This document shows positions 24,883 to 32,424 of a stretch of DNA of 39,062 bases, piece by piece. Numbering within the stretch: the first letter of the stretch is position 1; each line of letters opens with the position of its first letter. Both the position numbers and the translations under genes were made by a program. Source of the DNA: Candidatus Hydrogenedentota bacterium (GTDB taxonomy: Bacteria > UBA8481 > J006); assembly GCA_003697085.1 (NCBI GenBank), contig RFFU01000027.1:1-39062 (forward strand). Reading direction: 5' to 3'. Below the pieces are notes generated by a model. That model was not told the DNA's origin and made no database searches. It saw only the letters and a list, made by a program, of their open reading frames with translations.

Positions 24883-25287
24883 TTAACCTTCACCCACGAG
24901 AGATTCCAACGTCGTGCTTTCCAGCATTCTGATGTGCCTGTCCCGAACGTCTGTCCACTGATCGTGCATCTTACACGGATGAAGCGGATCGCATTCGTTT
25001 GCTGAATCAAAGATGCAGTTCTTAAAGGATCGCAAATCCTCGATCGGATCGAGAATATCCATGAGGGTGACCGTTCCCGGATCCCCTTTCAGCCGGAAAC
25101 CTCCTCCCAATCCCTTTCGACTTTCCAACACGCCCGCCTGAGCCAAACGGCTCATAATCTTCCCGAGATAATTGGCCGGAAGGTCTAATTCCCGAGCCAG
25201 TTCCCCCGCGCCAACATATTTCCTTTCTCGCATTTCCGCCAAACGAATCATCGCTCGAACCGCGTAGTCCCCCGTCCTCGTCAGCAT
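24883..25287 (-). CDS. Rrf2-family transcriptional regulator
   Basis: 134 residues. The N-terminal winged helix is typical: M-L-T-R-T-G-D-Y-A-V-R-A-M, E-L-A-R-E-L-D-L-P-A-N-Y-L-G-K-I-M and G-V-L-E-S-R-K-G-L-G-G-G-F. Three cysteines (Cys91, Cys99, Cys105; spacing C-x7-C-x5-C) sit where IscR, NsrR and RsrR hold an iron-sulfur cluster. It may therefore sense iron-sulfur status, NO or redox. The Shine-Dalgarno GGGAGG is about 8 nt from the ATG. No isc, suf or NO-detoxification gene is nearby, so the regulon is unknown. Confidence 0.9.
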   Translation of the reverse strand: MLTRTGDYAVRAMIRLAEMRERKYVGAGELARELDLPANYLGKIMSRLAQAGVLESRKGLGGGFRLKGDPGTVTLMDILDPIEDLRSFKNCIFDSANECDPLHPCKMHDQWTDVRDRHIRMLESTTLESLVGEG

Positions 25288-25645
25288 CGCTTAATCCTCC
25301 CATATGCTTTTCATTATTTTGACAACCTTCCGCCTCCCTAGATTCGAATTTCCTCCGAAAAGCGGCCATCCGTTTGTCTTTTTCACACAATCACACATTC
25401 CAACTTTTTTCCAATCCCATTTTGAAAGTCTTATTTCTACCACAACCAGGATAACTTTCCAAGAGAAAAGGTAGGCGGCGCAAAGCGTCTTCAGAGAGAA
25501 TAAACCTTCTCTTCGACAAAAGTTCTTTTGTCTGAAGAGCCTTGTACGCTGTCGCGTTAAGAAAAGAAATGTACAAATTTGTTTAAAGCCGGTCGTTCCC
25601 GTTACCGATACTCAAAAAAGGAACAAAAGGGAAGGGAGGAAGCAG
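25288..25645. other. Intergenic region with a long hairpin (25509-25539)
   Basis: This 358-bp divergent region separates the Rrf2 gene (minus) and the small gene at 25646 (plus). The outstanding element is a 14-bp stem: CTCTTCGACAAAAG (25509-25522), loop TT, then CTTTTGTC-T-GAAGAG (25525-25539) with one bulged T. A CTTCAG just upstream (about 25489) could pair alternatively with CTGAAG in the hairpin, giving two exclusive folds. No T-tract follows. It could be a regulator-binding dyad or a leader hairpin of the small gene. I see no gene in this stretch. Confidence 0.55.
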
Positions 25646-25870
25646 ATGGCCGACGATACGGTATCGGTGGTTTTGATCGACGAGGAACGGGCGAAGGGTG
25701 CGATAACACTCGAGGACGGAAAACGATACCCGTGGACGGCGGTAAGAAATAAAAGAGGGGGCTGGATCATCGTGCTCCACAACTCATTTCCAAAACGCGG
25801 AACCACTCTTCCTCGACTCATAAAAAAGAAGATTCTCCGTCGTCTCTGCGGCGCGCGCCTCGCCGCATAA
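25646..25870 (+). CDS. Small protein of unknown function
   Basis: 74 residues with a strong Shine-Dalgarno (GGGAGGAAGC) and clean start. The first 50 residues look like a small beta-barrel: V-S-V-V-L-I-D, G-A-I-T-L-E-D-G-K-R-Y-P-W-T-A-V-R, then G-G-W-I-I-V-L-H-N. The last 20 are very basic (K-K-K-I-L-R-R-L). Nucleic-acid binding is conceivable from the charge, but this is inference. It ends 50 bp before the convergent cNMP-binding gene. Confidence 0.65.
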   Translation: MADDTVSVVLIDEERAKGAITLEDGKRYPWTAVRNKRGGWIIVLHNSFPKRGTTLPRLIKKKILRRLCGARLAA

Positions 25871-25919
25871 TTCCCATTCCGTCGCCCCGAATCGCTGGAG
25901 GCTGATTTCAGATCGACCT

Positions 25920-26393
25920 CTACCTTTCGATCCTTCGGTTCGCGCTCCGAAGCCGCCGCGATAACGTGCGGGCCATATTGGTCAATAACACCACCTGCAA
26001 GGCGGTATCTTGAGCAAAGAGATCATAAAGGGCATCACGGTCAATCCGGAAAAGCAGCACATTTGTAACCGCCGTGACATTGGCGGAGCGGGGTTCGTGA
26101 TCGAGAATGGCCATCTCTCCGAAGAAGTCGCCCTCGTACTGACTTTGTAACGTATCATCCGCCGAAAGATGCGCCAACGGCCTGCGTCCTCCGTCCACGC
26201 AAACCTTACCATTAAGAATCAAATACAGTGCGTCTCCGGGTGTCCCTTCGGTAAGAATTCTTTCTCCCGCCGAATAAAATTCCGGTTCCCCGATCTCACC
26301 GATCTTTCTGAGCTGTTCCGGCGTCAAAGCCAAAAGAAGAATGCTCTCCGCAAGTCGTTGTTTAACCAGCCTATTCTCACACCCCGCCATCAT
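25920..26393 (-). CDS. Cyclic-nucleotide-binding-domain protein
   Basis: 157 residues, one cNMP-binding (CAP-like) domain and nothing else. The phosphate-binding cassette reads F-F-G-E-M-A-I-L-D-H-E-P-R-S-A-N-V-T-A, close to canonical G-E-x-A-L-x(3)-P-R-x-A. A C-terminal helix follows, with no helix-turn-helix, so this is not a DNA-binding Crp-type factor. It may be a regulatory subunit or bind its ligand for another protein. The ATG at 26393 overlaps the rsfS stop as ATGA; a longer frame upstream overlaps rsfS and is not supported. Confidence 0.8.
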   Translation of the reverse strand: MMAGCENRLVKQRLAESILLLALTPEQLRKIGEIGEPEFYSAGERILTEGTPGDALYLILNGKVCVDGGRRPLAHLSADDTLQSQYEGDFFGEMAILDHEPRSANVTAVTNVLLFRIDRDALYDLFAQDTALQVVLLTNMARTLSRRLRSANRRIER

Positions 26394-26890
26394 CCCTGTT
26401 CCTTTCCACCCCGCCCGCTCCTCCCTTCCTCCCTCCGCGCTTCGCCTTCCTCTTTCTCTCCCGCCTCCTCTTTTCCATTCCCATTCGCGGCTTCTGAAAG
26501 GATCGAGCAATACCGTTCCGTCACCTCACAATCCCTCCAGAACGCATCGAGGCGATAATACCGGCGAATCTCGGCCGTGAAAAGATGCAAAACGATATTT
26601 CCAAGATCGAAGAGGATCCATCCCGTTTCTCCACTTCCGTGCCTCTTGCGCCGCTCGCTCGAACGGGCCCAGTCCCGCACCTCAGCGGCGAGAGCCTCGA
26701 GATGCCTCCCGGACGTTCCGGTCGCCACGACGAAAAAATCGGCGATCGGCAAGCGCTTCGCAACGTCATAAACTTGGATCTCTTCCGCCTTGCGGTCTCG
26801 AAGAAGTATCAATAGCCCCCCGAGGCTGTCGTCTTCCAAGGAAAGCCCCGTACCCTTCCCCTGTTCTCTTACGCCTCTTCCTTTTTTCAT
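26390..26890 (-). CDS. rsfS: Ribosome silencing factor RsfS
   Basis: 166 residues. RsfS binds L14 on the 50S subunit and blocks subunit joining when nutrients are scarce. Family motifs: I-A-D-F-F-V-V-A-T-G-T-S-G-R-H-L, then G-W-I-L-F-D-L-G-N-I-V-L-H-L-F and R-R-Y-Y-R-L-D-A-F-W. The C-terminal 40 residues are an unusual E/G/K-rich low-complexity tail. The ATG at 26890 immediately follows the LytR_C stop; a start 24 nt further upstream is less likely. Its place behind nadD matches many genomes, with one gene inserted between. Confidence 0.92.
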   Translation of the reverse strand: MKKGRGVREQGKGTGLSLEDDSLGGLLILLRDRKAEEIQVYDVAKRLPIADFFVVATGTSGRHLEALAAEVRDWARSSERRKRHGSGETGWILFDLGNIVLHLFTAEIRRYYRLDAFWRDCEVTERYCSILSEAANGNGKEEAGEKEEGEARREEGRSGRGGKEQG

Positions 26891-26891
26891 C

Positions 26892-27932
26892 TCAACGCCA
26901 ACGCCCGCGGGCATCGTGTCCCAAGATCACGGTTGCATCGGACCCGGGAGGCGACGCCACGTTCTGCAGGAGTCCCACGCCCAGAAGCGCCCGTATCTCT
27001 CGCGCCGCACGCTCGTCTCTTGAACGAATCACCGTTCGCTCGTAACGGAAATTGTCCGCATTCGTGGTATCCGTAATACGAAAGCGCGGCGGCAAAAGTT
27101 GGGCGGCGGCCCGCTTTGCAAGACCAGGCGTTCCGTCCCCGTTGAGAATCAACACGCGTACGGTTCTTCGCCGGACCCCAGCCTCCTCTTTCCTTTTTTT
27201 CGGCATTTCACGTGAAGTCTCCTCTGCGGTAGGCTCGGAAACCTTCACGATCACATCCGCCGGACCGGTCGCCGCCAACACTTCCAGGAGACGGGACAGT
27301 GTCTTAACAACGAGGGCCCGATCCTTCCTTATTCGCCGTGGCAGCGCTGCGTTGATCAGTTCCTCGCGAACGGCAGAATCCGCCGCCGTCTCCTTCATCC
27401 GCCGTCCCAGCCCCAGGAGAAGGAGGCGGAGAGAAACGGCGCGAGCGGTACGAGGATTTTCGAGAAGCACTCGAGAACGAGCTCCATCCAACAGACGCTG
27501 CCCCGGCTCGATCCTGTACGTCAATCCGTCCTTCGGATTCACATACTGCACCAGCCGCTCGACGGTTACGGTGATTCCTCCGAGCGCATCGACGAGACGA
27601 ATGCATTCGTCCGCCGTAAGAAAAAGACGTACCTCGTCGGTTGGCGCGGGCGACGTCTCCCGCAGCGTGAAGCCCGCCCCGTCCGCTTCCGCACAGTACG
27701 AACGGCCGTCGACTGTCACGAGAATCCGTTCCGCCCCCTGAATGTCGCTTTCCCCGAGAGCCGAATTCGAACGAAGAAGCCGCACGACGGTAAAGAGAAG
27801 AACCGAGACGCTGATCGAGATAACCGCCACCGAAAAGACGATCCTCTTGGTGCGGGCCGAGACACCGGAACGCGAGCGGCGCGCCGGACGTCGCGGCGCG
27901 GGATGCTGTTCTCGAAGAATCCGCTTTACCAT
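26892..27932 (-). CDS. Membrane protein with LytR_C domain and reduced LCP-like region
   Basis: About 346 residues. A basic cytoplasmic start is followed by one transmembrane helix (about 31-52). The middle region has L-V-D-A-L-G-G-I-T-V-T-V and I-E-P-G-Q-R-L-L-D-G-A, which recall the second half of a LytR-CpsA-Psr domain, but the first half and the arginine-rich catalytic signature are not apparent. The C-terminal part (V-R-V-L-I-L-N-G-D-G-T-P-G-L-A onward) is a clear LytR_C domain. LCP proteins attach polymers to peptidoglycan; this one may have lost that chemistry. The ATG at 27932 overlaps the nadD stop by 7 bp, and a longer version would start inside nadD. Confidence 0.75.
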   Translation of the reverse strand: MVKRILREQHPAPRRPARRSRSGVSARTKRIVFSVAVISISVSVLLFTVVRLLRSNSALGESDIQGAERILVTVDGRSYCAEADGAGFTLRETSPAPTDEVRLFLTADECIRLVDALGGITVTVERLVQYVNPKDGLTYRIEPGQRLLDGARSRVLLENPRTARAVSLRLLLLGLGRRMKETAADSAVREELINAALPRRIRKDRALVVKTLSRLLEVLAATGPADVIVKVSEPTAEETSREMPKKRKEEAGVRRRTVRVLILNGDGTPGLAKRAAAQLLPPRFRITDTTNADNFRYERTVIRSRDERAAREIRALLGVGLLQNVASPPGSDATVILGHDARGRWR

Positions 27933-29131
27933 CCCGCCGCGATCCCGGAAATGATATCCTCTTTTACTCCCCATTCCCGCGCGCCCTCGAGCAACCGCGG
28001 GTGAGGACGAAGGTTTCGTTCGCGCAGTATCGCTATCTTTCTCTCGAAAACCGCTCGAACCGCCGTTCCCCGATCCTCCGGAACGGCCTCCACATCGGGC
28101 CAATCCTTTCCGACCCGATCCGCAACGAAGAGAATCGTTTCCAATACCGACATTCCCGAACGCCCGGTCGTATGATAACGCACGGCTTCGGCCACGCGAT
28201 CGTCACGGGGGCCGAGACGGTTTGCTTCGATCCGCGATGCCGCAAGCCTCCCATGCAGGAGAATCGGAGCGTTCCGCTCGACCTCGTCCACCACCTCGCC
28301 GCGAGATTCAAGCAGAGAAAGAACGATCCGCGAATCCAGCGCGCGATAGGCGTCGTGCAGCCAACCCGCGCGCGCGGCCAGGGCGGCGGAGGCTCCCCAA
28401 CGTTGAGCCAGAGCCGCCGCCGCCGCCGCAACCTCGGTGCGATGGCGCCGCAATCCCTCCGGCTCCTCTTCGGTCGCGTAGAACCCGTAATATTCGATCA
28501 GCGAAAGGACACCGTCCGGAACCCATCCCCGCACAGAGTCACATTGCCGCAGGTACTGTCGGATGCGAGAAGAGGAGATCTCGATAAGCGGCCCCTTCAG
28601 TTTATGAACGCCCCTTTGCTCCCTCCCCTCCCTCCGGCTCCTCTCGTCCGTCTCACCGCAATCCCTCCGGGCGAAGCCCCCGATGCCGTTCGCGTCGTCC
28701 TGCTCCGTGCCGGGACGGTTCATCACGAGAAAGGAAACCCGGCGGCGCAACTCATCGCCGTCCTTCCACTGGTCGAGAGACGCAAACGCATCCTGCCCCA
28801 CGATCAAAAAGAAGTCGGCATCCGGATTTTCCCGCTCCAACTCCCGAATCGTATCGATCGTGTAGGAGGGGGCTCCCCGCCGTATTTCTCCATCCCAGAC
28901 AGCGAACCGACGGTCGAAGGCGGCCGCCCGCCGTACCATCTCCAACCGGTACTCGCCGGACACCTCCGGAGGCCGGCGGGACTTCAAAGGTGATTGCGCC
29001 GCGGGAACAAGGAGAACCGTGTCGAGCGAAAAGGACTCGATCGCCCGCCGTCCGAGAATGAGGTGGCCGTTGTGGAGCGGGTCGAAGGTTCCGCCGAGAA
29101 TACCGATCCGCCGACGCCGTTTCTTCCTCAA
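27926..29131 (-). CDS. nadD: NadD-YqeK fusion: NaMN adenylyltransferase plus HD hydrolase
   Basis: 401 residues. Residues 1-220 are NadD, which makes nicotinate adenine dinucleotide: G-I-L-G-G-T-F-D-P-L-H-N-G-H (10-23), P-S-Y-T-I-D-T-I and I-S-S-S-R-I-R are its signatures. A charged insert of about 25 residues (R-R-D-C-G-E-T-D-E-R) precedes the last motif. Residues 225-401 are an HD domain of the YqeK type, whose members hydrolyse Ap4A: G-W-L-H-D-A-Y-R, I-L-L-H-G-R-L-A-A and Y-H-T-T-G-R-S-G-M-S followed by V-A-D-R. In many Firmicutes nadD and yqeK are adjacent separate genes. Here one frame covers both. The TTG start at 29131 overlaps proA as TTGA. Confidence 0.88.
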   Translation of the reverse strand: MRKKRRRRIGILGGTFDPLHNGHLILGRRAIESFSLDTVLLVPAAQSPLKSRRPPEVSGEYRLEMVRRAAAFDRRFAVWDGEIRRGAPSYTIDTIRELERENPDADFFLIVGQDAFASLDQWKDGDELRRRVSFLVMNRPGTEQDDANGIGGFARRDCGETDERSRREGREQRGVHKLKGPLIEISSSRIRQYLRQCDSVRGWVPDGVLSLIEYYGFYATEEEPEGLRRHRTEVAAAAAALAQRWGASAALAARAGWLHDAYRALDSRIVLSLLESRGEVVDEVERNAPILLHGRLAASRIEANRLGPRDDRVAEAVRYHTTGRSGMSVLETILFVADRVGKDWPDVEAVPEDRGTAVRAVFERKIAILRERNLRPHPRLLEGAREWGVKEDIISGIAAGW

Positions 29132-30411
29132 TCGCGAACCTGACCGTCCCCCCGAACGACGTATTTCGTCGTCGTCAATTCACGCGGCCCCATCGGCCCT
29201 CGGGCGTGGAGTTTCTGGGTTGAAATTCCGATCTCGGCTCCCAAGCCGAACTCCCCCCCGTCCGTGAAACGCGTCGAAGCGTTCACGTAGACCGCAGCGG
29301 AATCGACCGAGCGTGTGAAACGTTCCGCGGCCGAAATCGACTCCGTCACGATTGCGTCCGCAAGGTGCGAGCCGTAACGCTCAATATGGTCCACCGCCTC
29401 CTCCACCGACTCCACGACCCGAACGGCAAGAATCTTCGAGAGGTATTCCGCCGCCCAATCTTCTTCCGTCGCAGGCTTCGCCGACGAGAGAAACGCGCGA
29501 CTCCGTTCGCACCCACGCAGTTCCACCCCTTCCAAGACCTTCTCGAGGCGAGGAAGGAACTTCTCCGCAATCGCTCGATGAACCAACAGCGTCTCCATCG
29601 CGTTACAGACACCGGGCCGCGAACACTTCGCGTTCACGACGATCCGCTCCGCCTTCTCCAAATCGGCATCCGCGTCGATGTATGTGTGACAGATCCCCGC
29701 ACCGTGATAGATGACAGGCACCCGCGAACGCTCCACAACTCGACGAATCAAACCTTCTCCGCCGCGCGGAATCACCACATCCAGTTCCCCCTCCAACGAG
29801 AGCAGATCGTCTACGAAGGAACGATCTGTGGTCCGAACGAATGAGACGGCCGCGGCGGGAAGCCCCCGGCCGTCAAGCGCCTCGGCGATCACATCCGCGA
29901 TGGCGGCGTTCGAAGAGAAAGCCTCCTTCCCTCCGCGAAGAATGATCGCATTTCCGGACTTCAATGTCAGCGCCGCCGCGTCGGCCGTTACGTTCGGCCT
30001 CGATTCGTAAATCACCGCCACGACTCCGATCGGGACCCGCACCTGCTCGATCCGCAGCCCGTTCGGCAGAGTCCATCCCGAGACGATCTCGCCCACCGGA
30101 TCGGTCAAACCCGCAACGGTACGCACTCCCGCCGCCATCTTCTTCACACGTTCCGGAGTCAGCGTCAGGCGGTCCCGAAAGGCCTCCGTGATGCCTGTCG
30201 CTCGCTCGAGGTCCCTGCGGTTGGCGGCCAGGATCTCCTTCTCCCGAGCCTCGAGCGCGTCCGCGATCGCGGAAAGGGCCTCCTTCCTCTGTGAACCCGT
30301 CGTCTCCAAAAGGATCCGCGCCGCGGCGCGGGCTTCCCGTACCAACTCCCCCGCCGACGGTATCTCCGATCCTTCTTCCTTCTCTCCTCTCGTCGAAACC
30401 ACGTCCATCAT
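29128..30411 (-). CDS. proA: Gamma-glutamyl phosphate reductase
   Basis: 427 residues, normal family length. It reduces gamma-glutamyl phosphate to glutamate semialdehyde with NADPH in proline synthesis. The catalytic cysteine is in R-P-G-V-C-N-A-M-E-T (Cys269). V-P-I-G-V-V-A-V-I-Y-E-S-R-P-N (127-141) and K-S-G-N-A-I-I-L-R-G-G-K-E-A are cofactor-site motifs. Two ATGs are in tandem, with TAGGAG directly before the first; the second (30408) would have the better spacing. It is first in the run proA, nadD-yqeK, LytR_C, rsfS, cNMP. proB is not in the window. Confidence 0.95.
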   Translation of the reverse strand: MMDVVSTRGEKEEGSEIPSAGELVREARAAARILLETTGSQRKEALSAIADALEAREKEILAANRRDLERATGITEAFRDRLTLTPERVKKMAAGVRTVAGLTDPVGEIVSGWTLPNGLRIEQVRVPIGVVAVIYESRPNVTADAAALTLKSGNAIILRGGKEAFSSNAAIADVIAEALDGRGLPAAAVSFVRTTDRSFVDDLLSLEGELDVVIPRGGEGLIRRVVERSRVPVIYHGAGICHTYIDADADLEKAERIVVNAKCSRPGVCNAMETLLVHRAIAEKFLPRLEKVLEGVELRGCERSRAFLSSAKPATEEDWAAEYLSKILAVRVVESVEEAVDHIERYGSHLADAIVTESISAAERFTRSVDSAAVYVNASTRFTDGGEFGLGAEIGISTQKLHARGPMGPRELTTTKYVVRGDGQVRD

Positions 30412-30718
30412 CTCCTACTTTCATTCCGCGTTTTTTCTCCCGCGCGGATCTTAAACGAAAAAACGCTACACCAAAAACGAAAAACGATAAACGAGAAACA
30501 ACGGGCACAGGCAGTTCCTTGTTTTTTTCCACGTTTTTGTCTTATGGAAAAATGAGGAACAAGGACCGAAAAAGGAAGGCCTTTTGTACTTCTCCTTTTA
30601 CTTTCCGATTCTTCCCTTTCCTTTTTTGCGGAAAAGGAGGATCGTGCCGCCGGTACTGAAGGTGCTTGGGCGAAAAAAGACTTGTTTTCCGGTGAGGAAT
30701 CCATCATAATCCGACTTT
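30412..30718. other. Divergent intergenic region with a long hairpin (30516-30565)
   Basis: No gene. About 30455-30500 is a run of AAACGAAAAACGATAAACG-type phrases, a low-complexity repeat. A hairpin follows: TCCTTGTT (30516-30523) pairs with AACAAGGA (30558-30565), and directly inside it TTTTTCCA (30524-30531) pairs with TGGAAAAA (30545-30552), giving two 8-bp helices with a 5-nt bulge. Since proA and bolA diverge from here, a terminator role is unexpected. The bolA promoter lies at the right end. Confidence 0.6.
30682..30710 (+). promoter_or_regulatory. Predicted sigma-70-type promoter of bolA
   Basis: TTGTTT (30682-30687), a 17-bp spacer, and CATAAT (30705-30710). The bolA ATG is 8 nt after the -10 box and there is no Shine-Dalgarno, so the mRNA would begin at or next to the start codon. 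Confidence 0.5.
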
Positions 30719-30979
30719 ATGAATCCGATTTTGATCAAGGATCGCGTGGAGGCGGCTCTTCCCGGAAGCCGTTGCTTCGTCCAAGATTTCACCGGTGAAG
30801 GAAACCACTTCGAGATACGCATCGTCTCCGCTTCTTTCTCCGGAAAGAGCCTCGTTCAACGCCATCAAGAGATTTACGCTCTCTTCCAAAAGGAATTGGC
30901 ATCGAACGAGATTCACGCCTTGAGCCTTCTGACCGTAACGCCCGAAGAGATCGGCGAAGAAAATTCCAAATCAGAATGA
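30719..30979 (+). CDS. bolA: BolA-family protein
   Basis: 86 residues. The family signature D-F-T-G-E-G-N-H-F-E-I-R-I-V-S is followed by F-S-G-K-S-L-V-Q-R-H-Q-E-I-Y with the invariant His. BolA proteins pair with CGFS glutaredoxins to hold a [2Fe-2S] cluster and work in iron or iron-sulfur handling. Here such a glutaredoxin is the next gene, 57 bp away, which supports the pairing. It lacks a Shine-Dalgarno and sits 8 nt after a -10 box. Confidence 0.92.
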   Translation: MNPILIKDRVEAALPGSRCFVQDFTGEGNHFEIRIVSASFSGKSLVQRHQEIYALFQKELASNEIHALSLLTVTPEEIGEENSKSE

Positions 30980-31036
30980 GATGTGAGATCGGAATCGCGT
31001 AACGAGGAAAATGTGGAGAAAAAGGAGGTTGAAGGA

Positions 31037-31366
31037 ATGAAGGAAATACTCGAGAAGATCGAACAAAAGGTGAAGGAGCATCCCGTCGTTCTTTTTATGA
31101 AAGGAACTCCCGAGGAGCCGCTCTGCGGGTTTTCCGCGGAAACGGCGCGGATTCTGCGCACGCTCGATGTCGAGTTTCATGCGGTCGATGTCATCGGAGA
31201 GCCGGAATATCGCGAGGCCGTCAAGGCCTATTCGAACTGGCCGACGATCCCGCAGTTGTTCATCGCCGGAGAATTCATCGGCGGTTGTGACATCACACGG
31301 CAACTTTACCAGAGCGGTGAACTTCAAAGGAAACTCTCTTCTCTCTCCACGAAGGAGAAGGAATAG
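31037..31366 (+). CDS. grxD: CGFS-type monothiol glutaredoxin
   Basis: 109 residues. The active site C-G-F-S lies at 30-33 within M-K-G-T-P-E-E-P-L-C-G-F-S. W-P-T-I-P-Q-L-F-I and G-G-C-D-I-T complete the glutathione site. Such proteins carry and transfer [2Fe-2S] clusters, usually with BolA. The start at 31037 has AAAGGAGG 8 nt upstream; an upstream in-frame ATG at 30983 would only add a charged tail. It is the second gene of the bolA pair. Confidence 0.93.
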   Translation: MKEILEKIEQKVKEHPVVLFMKGTPEEPLCGFSAETARILRTLDVEFHAVDVIGEPEYREAVKAYSNWPTIPQLFIAGEFIGGCDITRQLYQSGELQRKLSSLSTKEKE

Positions 31367-31380
31367 AACATCTCCGTGGT

Positions 31381-31399
31381 GGCGGATGAAGAATCCGCC
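31381..31399 (+). terminator. Hairpin after the glutaredoxin gene
   Basis: GGCGGAT (31381-31387), loop GAAGA, ATCCGCC (31393-31399), 15 bp after the stop codon. The following TCCTTACACGTTTC is only moderately T-rich, so it is a weak intrinsic terminator or a stabilising 3' hairpin. Confidence 0.45.
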
Positions 31400-31474
31400 T
31401 CCTTACACGTTTCTCGACAGAGCGAGAGGCGCCACTCATTGAAAAGGGCGCGTCACTCTTCTTTTCCCCCTCTT

Positions 31475-31498
31475 CCGGGCGGGGACTCTCCCGCCCGG
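31475..31498. terminator. GC-rich hairpin between convergent glutaredoxin and flagellin genes
   Basis: CCGGGCGGG (31475-31483), loop GACTCT, CCCGCCCGG (31490-31498), a perfect 9-bp stem 17 bp from the flagellin stop. It has no U-tract on the minus strand. Its position between convergent genes suggests a shared 3'-end or stability element. Confidence 0.5.
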
Positions 31499-31514
31499 TG
31501 AAGGGGACCCGTGA

Positions 31515-32357
31515 TCAGCGGTTCGAAGGCAGAATCACCGCCAGGACGTTCTGCGGATAGAGATTCGCCTGCGACAACGCGGAACTCGAAGTCTGTTGGA
31601 GGACTTGCGCACGAGCGAGATTGATCGTTTCCTGTGCCACATCCGCGTCGATGAGCCCGCTGATCGCTTGAGTGTGAGCATCGGCCTGGCTGTTGAGAAA
31701 CGTGTCGTTGTTTTGAAGCCGCGTATCGGTCGCTCCAACGTTGGCCGATTCGTTCGTCACGATATTGATGGCGCTGTCCACGAGTGCCAATGCGGCGGTG
31801 GCGCCGGTTTGCGTCGTGAGATCAAGGTTATCGACTCCGAGTGCGGCCGCGGTCATCGTTGCGATATTGAGTGTGATGAAATTGTTGGCGTCCGCACCCA
31901 CCTGAAATTTGAGTGTGGCCGTTCCCGCCGCGTAATCGCCGCTCAGAAGACTCTTTGCGTTGAAGATGGTGTTGTTGGCGATCGAGGTAATGTCTTTTTG
32001 AAGCGAACTGTACTGCGTCTGGTTCGCGTTCCGGTCCGCCGTTGTGGCGGAACTGCTGGCGGAACTCAACGCCAGCGTCCGAATCGTCTGCAGATCGCTC
32101 AGGATATTCTCCAGCCCGCCTTCCGCCGTCTGAACGAGCGAAAGCGAAACCTGGTTGTCGTTTTCGAGGCGCTGTAAGGAACTCAACCGCGCCTTCAGTC
32201 GCTCCGACATCGCGAACGATCCGGGATCGTCACCCGGCGAATTGACCCGTAAACCGGTCGCCAGGTTCCGAGTAGAAGTCGTAAACAGGTCCGTCGCGAA
32301 CTCGAGTCCGCGAAAGGCGGCCAATGCCGCCAGATTCGTTTGAGTCAAGACTGCCAT
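31515..32357 (-). CDS. fliC: Flagellin
   Basis: 280 residues, a short flagellin. It polymerises into the flagellar filament after export. The N-terminal D0/D1 region carries T-N-L-A-A-L, S-T-R-N-L-A-T-G-L-R-V-N-S-P-G-D-D and a long helical part. The central variable part is small (about 140-220). The C-terminal D1/D0 has the usual S-A-L-S-Q-A-N-x-x-P-Q-N-V-L pattern but ends with an unusual A-V-I-L-P-S-N-R. The ATG at 32357 has GGGAGGGG upstream, in the sequence CCAGGGAGGGG that recurs before neighbouring small genes. No other flagellar gene is in the window. The nearest minus-strand promoter is at 33120-33147, upstream of the small gene at 32471-32770. Confidence 0.92.
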   Translation of the reverse strand: MAVLTQTNLAALAAFRGLEFATDLFTTSTRNLATGLRVNSPGDDPGSFAMSERLKARLSSLQRLENDNQVSLSLVQTAEGGLENILSDLQTIRTLALSSASSSATTADRNANQTQYSSLQKDITSIANNTIFNAKSLLSGDYAAGTATLKFQVGADANNFITLNIATMTAAALGVDNLDLTTQTGATAALALVDSAINIVTNESANVGATDTRLQNNDTFLNSQADAHTQAISGLIDADVAQETINLARAQVLQQTSSSALSQANLYPQNVLAVILPSNR

Positions 32358-32424
32358 GGGTACCCCTCCCTGGTTTTTCTCCGGTCGCGACCGTTCTCTT
32401 TTGCCGCGATACCGGGATAGTCTC

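Noticed and set aside
28001-28993. 330-codon plus-strand frame opposite nadD-yqeK
   Set aside because: Antisense shadow; the minus-strand product has two clear catalytic domains.
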